The notes under the pieces are model-generated. The model was not told the origin of the DNA, ran no database searches, and saw nothing but the letters and a program-made list of their open reading frames with translations. Shown here in pieces: positions 56,439 to 64,000 of a stretch of 64,000 nt of DNA. The position numbers and the translations under genes are program-made. Source of the stretch: Glandiceps talaboti (taxonomy: Eukaryota; Hemichordata; Enteropneusta; Spengelidae); contig NC_135568.1 in the NCBI RefSeq assembly GCF_964340395.1, positions 7,234,579 through 7,298,578 of the forward strand, given 5' to 3'. Each line of letters opens with the position of its first letter. The stretch's first letter is position 1.

Positions 56439-57312
56439 ATTGTCATTTATAGTCAATTTGGCACATTACCCTACCGAACGAGTTGTCTATCTTACTTACA
56501 CTATGGCGTGATTGGCTCAAACCCTTAAGAAAGAGTGGGAAATATCCTTAACTGTATTAAGTTGTTATGATGAGATATGTAGAATAATTCAATTGGTCAC
56601 CGTTTGGGTAAAATGAGGAACCTTCACTGATATCACAGTTTCATCTTGGAATGGGCTGGTACATTCTGACTGGTTAAAGCTACTATGAAAGTCATTGCTT
56701 TACAATTTGATAAGCATGACAACACCATTGTGTACTGTGAAGAAGCTGTATGAGCAATACGGTATACGAATATCAGGTGAATATCTATTTTACCCTGGTC
56801 CCTTGAGACTAAGTGAGGATGCTGTAAGGAGATGCAGGGAGAGCTAAAATTTACATACAAGGACCTGGTGTCCATGTAAAGTTACACCTCTGACTGTTAG
56901 TCTAGTAAACAAAAGAACACAATACAATCACCATTGGGGGCGCACTTCAAATTTACTGCATATCGTGTTTCAGAGGGTAACACTGGTGAAAGATCAAAAT
57001 ATTTTTGACAGTAGATAAATAAATGTTATTCATCCTACATAACCATTTCATAGCATTTTTAGAATGCTAAGTTTGACAACATTATTGTGAATGGCATTGT
57101 AAAATTACACTGAAATGCATCCTGTTGCCTACTTGTTGTATGCTTAAGACTAATTGAATCATGTCTCCATGTGGCGTCTAGTTCTCACCTGATATTCATA
57201 TACCATATTGCTCATTTAAGAACTTCTGAACAACTTGTTCAGTTTCATGCACAGCTAAATGGTCAGTGGCCATGATGAAGAATTGTAGCTTTCACGTTGC
57301 CAAATCTGGGGC

Positions 57313-57324
57313 GCCCTCTTGTGG
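57313..57324. promoter_or_regulatory. CTCF-like motif
   Basis: GCGCCCTCTTGTGGTG contains GCCCTCTTGTGG, one mismatch from the CTCF core GCCMYCTRSTGG. It is isolated and unpaired, unlike those at 6981 and 26561. Confidence 0.3.
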
Positions 57325-57879
57325 TGCTTACCTGCAAAATGGCAGAACTTAGGTATCTGGAATATGGCGTATTTGGCTTGTGTGTAGGCTAATGACCAAT
57401 ATCATTCTATATACAATAAAGTACTTTCCAAGTCTGTTTGTCAAAAGAATGAAATTTCAGATTGGCTCCAGTTCCTTTCACCGATGATCCCTGGGAAGCC
57501 TTATGTGAATTCGATGATCCCTGGGGAAGCCAATATGAATCTCAGTATATGAATTTACATAGTACTTCAGAGTCTCTGTGGTGTGTCAAAGGTTAAAATT
57601 TAAGATTGAAGCCAGTTCCTTTACCCAATGATCCCTGGGAATCCTTTATCAATGTCAGCATCGTCTTCACCCTGTACAAAATAATAAACAAATGAAAGGT
57701 TACTATTTCGCCTTAAATTAGTTTTTTTTTTTCAAGCCAAAAAGATGAATAGTGAAACACCATCGCCCATTTGTTTAAACTATTTTCAAAATTTCCAGCT
57801 GAGAAAAGCAAAATTCTACGTGCACAATTTATGAAATTCAAAACACAATTGTGGTGACTTTGAACATTTTGATTTTGAG

Positions 57880-58076
57880 CAATAAAGAACCAATGACATT
57901 GCCATGATGTAGGAAGACCACGATATAAATTCCATATTTTTTGTTTGAATGTCTTCAACTTGGGTTGTGCGAAGTATCCACCAAAGCCTACAATGTGCAG
58001 TACTACTAAACAGAACTTTTCTGTGGCGATCGGCACTATACAAATTTGATTGATTAATTGATTGATTGATTGATCA
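57880..58076 (-). repeat. Retroelement 3'-end-like repeat with (TGAT)n tail
   Basis: On the minus strand a TCAATCAATCAATTAATC tract leads into AAATTTGTATAGTGCCGATC, a phrase common at LINE/SINE ends in invertebrate deuterostomes. Chance minus-strand frames cross it, but no domain is recognised. Confidence 0.4.
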
Positions 58077-58466
58077 ATCTTTGATAGCGAGGATTTCTAA
58101 CTTCTATCTTCCAGTGCACATTTACGTGAACTTCAAGTATTTACACTATCTTTGTATCCTAGGTCATGATATCTACATAAGGCAGTTTTTACATTGTGAA
58201 TCGAATCAATGCCTCACCCATACATATTGCTAGCTATGAATCCATAGCAAAGGTGTAAGTTTAACTACCTACGTCACTGGAGCATATTCTCCAAAGCTAG
58301 TCTCTGGGCTACAGTTAGATTGTCAGTATCCTACTAGCATTCATACTTGTGGCAGTTATTGCTAAATAATAACGCTACATACATAATATCATGTGTGAAA
58401 ATTGTTATACCGAATCAAAATATGAGAAGAGGTCATATCTGAAAGGTTAAAGGTCAAAGATCATCA

Positions 58467-58610
<144 letters not shown>

Positions 58611-58716
58611 CTAGATAAAGAAAGGAAAACAAAACATTTCTCAATAAAGTGTATTGATTATTGATGAGAAATAAGAAATCCTGTCTCTATGCACTGTTAC
58701 AATGACAAGAAAACAC

Positions 58717-59275
58717 AACCTTTTCGTATGAAATCTTCCAACTATACATAATACAACCTGTTTCAATGAACTATTACATCTATAGTCTTGTAGTAAGACC
58801 TCAGAGATCTGTGCTTTGAAGGTTACTAAACAAAAGCGAAGAACGACAGTACCTCTGTTCACAGTCCCTACTGGCAAGTCCTCAGGTATGCTATTTATGT
58901 GTACCTCAAAAAAATACAACCTTTTCCTATGAACTCTTATAACTATGCACAATACTATCTGTTTCAAAGAGCTGCTACATCTACAGTAATCTTTGTAGTA
59001 AGAACTCAGATCTGTGCTTTGAAGGTTACTGAATGAAAGGCAAAGAATGACAGTACTTCTGTTCAGTCAATATGAGCAAGCCGTCAGATATGCAAAGAAT
59101 GGTTACTTTATAAAAAAAAACACTTTCCTATGAAATCTCATAACTATTCATTGTATAATCTGTTTCAATGAAATGTTAAGTCTGTTGTAGTAACAACTAA
59201 GATCTGTACTCTGATGGTTACCAAACACAAGGTAAAGGATGACAGCACTTCAGAATGACATGTTTGTGAATAAGA
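58717..59275. repeat. Three degenerate tandem repeats of about 195 bp
   Basis: Units at about 58717-58905, 58916-59095 and 59116-59270 share TTTCCTATGAA, CTGTTTCAATGAA, AGATCTGTGCTTTGAAGGTTAC and AATGACAGTACTTCTGTTCA-like phrases in the same order. They lie directly 5' of the CDK2-like exon (minus sense), inside its intron. Confidence 0.65.
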
Positions 59276-60156
59276 AATTGCAGTGGTCATGGAAATTGTA
59301 CAAAGTTAGGAATATTTGTCCTTAAAAAATGCTCACTTTAAATGGTTGCCATGGAAACGGGTAAATGCAAGTATTTTAAGTAAAAAATATTTCAAAAATT
59401 GAAACGAGCGGTAAAAGTTACCCACTGGGTAGTGAAATTTAGTCATTTTGGCTTTTATTAAAGGTAAATTATACAACTTCCAGTTTCTGAGGTGGACTTT
59501 TTTGTTACTTTAGCACTTGACTGTCCATTTTGTGACCCTGGTATTCTGTTAAATAATGGAATTTCTCATCTCTCACACCTTTGATTGTTACATCTGTACT
59601 TGTACTTTTACTTTTAAGTAAAAAAATGATACTCTAATGTCTCAAACAAAAATGAAGTGCACCCAATTTTTGAAATTTATTTAAAAAGTGCATTTTTGAT
59701 CATTGTAAAGGTGAAAAATTGTGAAATTTTCCATACTTAAAAGTGCTATATTTTCTGAACGGATGAACTGATCATGAAAATTTACATAGTATTTTGGTTT
59801 TAAAAGTAACTTCTTTCAGATGAATGAGTAATCTTAAGTGTATTTCTCAGTAAGTTAAATTTTTTGTGTGACCCCCCTATTGGAAGAAACCATCAGTGTT
59901 CAAACTTGTATAGTTATTCTCTGTCCATAATGTAAAGCAAACGTATAACTTAGGACAATTCTTGAGACATGCAGGAAATTTAAGAATACTGTAAGGTGTT
60001 ATTTGCAATATATATATTTCTGGTTGTTGGGTTTTTTTTTCATTCTCCATATATTTTCCTGTATACAGTTATGTAAATTTTTCTTTGGTTTTGTAATGCT
60101 CAAGTTGAATAAATAATTGTAATTGTAATTGTGTGTGTGTGTGTGTGTGTGTGTAT

Positions 60157-60786
60157 GTAGTGCACTGTACAACATTTTACCCACAACTCTCTCTGATTTG
60201 TAGTGTTGGACATCATCTCCTTGAAGTCAGACAAATCTCACCAGTGTATAGGGTTTTGTAAAAAAACATTTTTCTATTTGGCAAGCGTAGAATTGTCACT
60301 GAAGAGTTTCTGAATACCCATTTTCATCGGTTTTGGTATCAGGGATTTATTGTAGAAGGAGTAGCAATTTTAGGAATTTGTCAGCAGATTTTCTTGAAAG
60401 ACATGCAGAATATTTGCGACGAAACTAAGGAAAATATATGCACCTGTTATGACTTTGCCAAAGATATAGATTTATTTGAATAGGTATGACAAAAGAAATT
60501 TACATACTAAAACATCATACACACTGACTACCCAAGTTATTAACACTTTGACAGTGAAAAGTGTTTTATTCAAAGCACATGCTTAATTTAGTTGTTAGTT
60601 CATTTTTATACAAAATTTAGAACTTTATTTTAGATTCCTAAGCGTTCTTTTGCTACATATTAATTAAACTTAATTACTATGCTTAAAATGTTGAAAAGTA
60701 TGGATTATTGAAAAAGTTCTAAAATAAGGAACCTCCAAGCATACCAATCAGAGAGAGTTGTGGGTAAGATATTGTACAGTGTAGTG
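60157..60786. mobile_element. MITE family B, copy 2 (inverted)
   Basis: The whole 52281-52870 element reappears here as its reverse complement, e.g. GACATGCAGAATATTTGCGA, complementary to TCGCAAATATTCTGCATGTC. It has the same terminal repeats and a (GT)n tract at its left flank. Confidence 0.75.
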
Positions 60787-60809
60787 TAAGATCATGAAGA
60801 CCTACCTCC

Positions 60810-60999
60810 TCATAACATTATCTGTGACAGCAAATGCCTGATAATCCTTTCACCACCACTCATCTGCATGACGACAAGTTTTTGAATTGTTTTTCCTGTA
60901 GCACTATTAATGAATTTCTGCACATCTTGATATGATTTCCACAGCACATTTGAATTGGTGGCATCATTTTCACTGTATGGGTCATTTGTTGAACCATAT
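60810..60999 (-). CDS. Unrecognised exon ending in a stop
   Basis: After a TTTTCCGTAG acceptor the frame (entered in phase 2) encodes YGSTNDPYSENDATNSNVLW, VQKFINSATGKTIQKLVVM and GGERIIRHLLSQIML, then TGA. The composition looks protein-like and only one frame is open. I do not recognise the family. A GTAGGT donor just beyond the stop suggests either a terminal exon or one whose frame was broken. Relation to the kinase exon on the same strand is unknown. Confidence 0.4.
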
Positions 61000-61089
61000 C
61001 TACGGAAAAAACACAACAATTTAGAATAACTTAGAACTATAGAATTTAATAGAAAGGAACAGAAAAATACAGTATGGTTCATATCCTAA

Positions 61090-61442
61090 AATTTAAACTA
61101 AATCTTCACTAAAAAATTTAACATTAGAAAACATTCATTTTATACAAATTTTGCACGAAAGACAATGAAAGAACGTACATAAAGTCCATGTCTGTAACTC
61201 AATAAACTGAAAAAACTAACAAATGTCTAAAAAGTTTGTTATTGCAAATACAATAACAAATAATTTGCATTGTTATATGTATTTATCTATAAAGTTTTGC
61301 AATTTATTGAGTTACAAACAAGGACGTCATATATGTTCTTTCACGTTACAAAATTCTGAGTAGAAACAATGTAATGGAGTTGTTTTATCAATTACAATTC
61401 ACAGCTAAATGGCCAATTTATTCCATATGACCACTTTTAAAT
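61090..61442. mobile_element. Palindromic foldback/MITE element, copy 4
   Basis: It shares GTCTGTAACTCAATAAACTG and its inverted partner ATTTATTGAGTTACAAAC with the copy at 29238, plus the terminal TATGACCACTTTTAAA. The outer left arm is degraded. Confidence 0.65.
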
Positions 61443-61699
61443 TATCATGAAGTATAGCCTTCAAAACATTGTACCATTCTTCAAAATATAAGCACCAACA
61501 TTTATGCACTGACGACAAAGCCTGTTTGTCACTATGCTGTCGCCTCAGTCGCAATCAGGGTACACACTAGTTGGCAAAAAACACCCAAATATAAAGTTCT
61601 TCAGAGACTTTTCTTTTTTATATTTTTTGAAACTTTGATACCTGATACTTATTGTACAAAAAGGTTTTTGAGCATTCTCCTCTAGATTTTATTTCCCGT

Positions 61700-63230
61700 A
61701 ATATAATAATACACCACTATCAGTGGGGTACAGACAGGACATTTTTGCCCTGTAAAGTGTAACGTAAAATTTAGCACATTCTCATCAATAAGGTCTATGA
61801 TTCTACCTCACCATTCCATAGGTACTATGGATCACGTGAGATAGCGTTTATGTACCCACAAGTCAATGCGATAGTATTACCGCAAGTCTAAACACTACGA
61901 TTGTTTGGGCTGTTTCAAATTCTGTAAGTTTACGGGTTTTGCCCGACAGACACGAAACAGAGCTTTACAGAGTGTGCGTGATCCTGTCGTACTACTCCAT
62001 GGTTTGGTAGAATTCCTATCAAATTTCGACTTCCAGGTAAGTCTCATTAAATTTTTTGATTTCACATTAAAACATTTTATGTTGACTAACAAAAGTTGTT
62101 CTTCAGTATTATTCATAGACTTACTTTACAATGTTGTTTTTTTACTTTTCCTAGCTGAATTGAAACTACTTCATCAAAACAGAAAAAGTTCCCAAAAATC
62201 TAAGTCACTGACAAACACCCGTCTTTTAATCAGAATGCAATAGATGGAAACAGAATAATTGTTGAAGAAGAGAAAGTAAAGTAGAATGTTCCAGTGATTT
62301 TTTGTTCAGGAAAAAATAGTTTAAGAATTGAATCTAACAAGTCAATACAGATACTGTAATGGGGGTATGGACAGGACACCATAACATGTGACACTTTTGT
62401 CAGACAATACACCTATTCTGATCACCTATATTTAAGATTTTTAAATGTCACATTCTTTTATTAGCTCCATGACACTTATTGTTGAAAAATATAGAGTAAA
62501 TTGTCACATAGGCTGTTCTTTCTATTATTTTCATTAAAAAAATTATGAATTTCATGTTATGCTGACTGAATAGAAACCACATTATACTACTTCAGCACTA
62601 GTACTATATGTATATTGATAATGAGTGAGGAACATAATTAAAATAATGTTAAAAACAATCAATGAATCAACTCTTTCTTTTATTAAAACTGTTGATCAAA
62701 TGAACAGCATCAATACAAGACTACTTTGGGGGTACGGACAGGACATCACTATCGATCCTATGTCCCACAAAACACTGTCAAAAACACAGATTTAATCTGA
62801 TCACTCTCCCACACTTTCCAACTTTTTTCCATACATCTGTATAATGATTACTAAATTTAAATGTCCAGTCAACTGTTGATAAGACATGGTAGTTACTACT
62901 AATATCTGATATTGTTTGATGTTGGTTTGTCGGGCGAGATTGCCAATATTGATAATGCACATTATTAATTTTTAAATCATTAATGTTATTTTATCAATAA
63001 TAGTATAGAAAAATTATTTAGAAATTTAAAAATCTTGAACTTTATACATGTGCTTCATGATACATGTACATCTTCAAACACAATCTATGATTGACATTAC
63101 AAACCAAGTTGTTTGTTCTGTAGCCCGATATGCACATTGAAAAAATGTTCTGCAGGATGGCTCAAAGTTGTGAAGTCATCAGGGCTGTACATGGATAACT
63201 TCAAGAAATTGCATCTACATGTAGGCCCTA
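61700..63230. other. Gene-poor interval with a recurring GGTACGGACAGGACA phrase
   Basis: GGGGTACAGACAGGACA (about 61725), GGGGGTATGGACAGGACA (about 62359) and GGGGGTACGGACAGGACA (about 62728) recur in the same direction, and a degenerate inverted form is near 63897. No long ORF spans them. A frame at 61905-62037 ends at a GTAAGT donor but shows no domain. Confidence 0.4.
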
Positions 63231-63236
63231 TGATGA

Positions 63237-63770
63237 ACAGCTTTATTTAACACAGTCTCATGTATTGAAGCATGCATTGCTGATATACGAACTTGGTATG
63301 CATCGAATAAATTAAAGCTTAATGACAGTAAAACAGAGATAATCCACTTATCTCGATTCAGTAAAACCAATCCTGTACCATGTATCACAATTGGGGACAG
63401 CACTGTCAACACATCATCCACAGCACGTGACCTTGGGGTTATACTTGACTCGGAACTTAGAATGACTTGTCATGTAAATAACATCTGCAGAGCAGCATCC
63501 CTAGCCATTCGAAAGATCGGCCAAATTAGAAAGTACCTCGACAATACGAGCACCGAAAGACTAATCCATGCATTTGTTACCTCTAGGCTGGATTATTGCA
63601 ATTCCATCCTCTATGGATTACCATACAAAGAGATCAACAAACTTCAACGTGTGCAGAACACAGCTGCTAGACTTGTTGCCAAACTACACAAATATGATTT
63701 TATATGTAACAACATGATATACAAAACATGGCATACATTTTACAGTAAAATGTTTTTCTCGTGTTTATAA
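63237..63770 (+). pseudogene. LINE reverse transcriptase fragment
   Basis: The frame reads CIADIRTWYASNKLKLNDSK, LGVILDSELRMTCHVNNICR and FVTSRLDYCNSILYGLP, then LQRVQNTAARLVAKL. These are the thumb and C-terminal motifs of a Jockey/CR1/RTE-type LINE polymerase. A TGA at 63234 and an apparent frameshift just upstream (PYDEQL in the next frame) break the 5' side, and the YADD palm is absent. It is a different LINE family from the one at 32160-32726. Confidence 0.85.
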
Positions 63771-64000
63771 TCATGAAAATTCCTAGCAATTGCAACAGCT
63801 ATTCAATACCAACAGAATCATGTGTGGTTTGGGGGGTTTGCTTTCAACAAATAGGGTGTACTGATACATGCAGATATTATCATCATGACAGCAGCAATCC
63901 TGTCCAGTCCGGTACCCATTGTAACACTTGACCATTAATAGGTAAACTACTTGAATGCATTCAAATATTTGAATTACAGAAGCCTGAGTTTAAATACTGG

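Noticed and set aside
57595-57673. Possible terminal exon (GEDDADIDKGFPGIIG) after a TTGTACAG acceptor
   Set aside because: The GATGATCCCTGGGAA phrase recurs at 57482 and 57513 in non-open contexts, so it looks like a local repeat. It has no resemblance to a CDK C-terminus.
61905-62037. Plus-strand frame ending at a GTAAGT donor (ALQSVRDPVVLLHGLVEFL)
   Set aside because: No convincing acceptor or start, and the opposite strand is also open. I cannot support it as an exon.

Overview
This is nuclear DNA of an intron-rich, AT-rich invertebrate animal, not a bacterium or virus. Coding exons are short, bounded by GT/AG splice sites, and scattered among microsatellites, MITEs, LINE fragments and segmental duplications. 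The gene families suggest a marine deuterostome such as a hemichordate or cephalochordate; that placement is inference, since no rRNA or mitochondrial marker is present. They are adhesion GPCRs with kringle, PAN, sushi and EGF modules, expanded histamine N-methyltransferase-like genes, and a CDK2-like kinase.

Region 1 (1-34,000, minus strand) holds two tandem adhesion-GPCR genes. Gene 2 (10,585-33,797) can be assembled into 26 exons whose splice phases all agree. It gives about 1,080 residues: signal peptide, two kringles, Thr/Ser linker, PAN/apple, linker, sushi, EGF, hormone-receptor domain, GAIN with an intact GPS, seven-helix region and cytoplasmic tail. Gene 1 (14-8,917; its 3' part lies beyond the left edge) is a recent paralogue. 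It has the same signal peptide, PAN, linker, sushi, EGF, hormone-receptor and GAIN exons, but no kringles. Instead it carries a farnesoic-acid-O-methyltransferase-like (Methyltransf_FA) domain. All swapped ectodomain exons are symmetric phase 1-1, so the pair shows exon shuffling within a receptor family. Both genes carry paired CTCF-like motifs in a matching intron, and gene 2 has two CRE motifs about 310 bp upstream of its start codon.

Region 2 (about 35,400-49,500, minus strand) is a segmental tandem duplication with two complete three-exon genes for histamine N-methyltransferase-like SAM-dependent methyltransferases. Each predicts 289 residues (35,554-38,819 and 42,792-45,930), and a remnant of a third unit lies near 49,250-49,480. 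Each copy has acquired its own insertions: a retroelement-like ORF in copy 1 and a dead piggyBac-type element nested in another element in copy 2. The probable 5' noncoding exons of copy 1 are themselves tandemly duplicated.

Region 3 (49,500-64,000) is mostly transposon-derived. It contains two small in-phase plus-strand exons of an acidic protein (51,074-51,127; 54,388-54,510), one minus-strand CDK2-like kinase exon (58,494-58,610), one unrecognised minus-strand terminal exon (about 60,810-60,999), a tRNA-derived SINE, several TTAA-bounded MITE families and a plus-strand LINE reverse-transcriptase fragment.

The most interesting result is the adhesion-GPCR pair, in which one 7TM/GAIN chassis is fitted with different ligand-binding modules. 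I found no CRISPR array, rRNA or functional tRNA gene.
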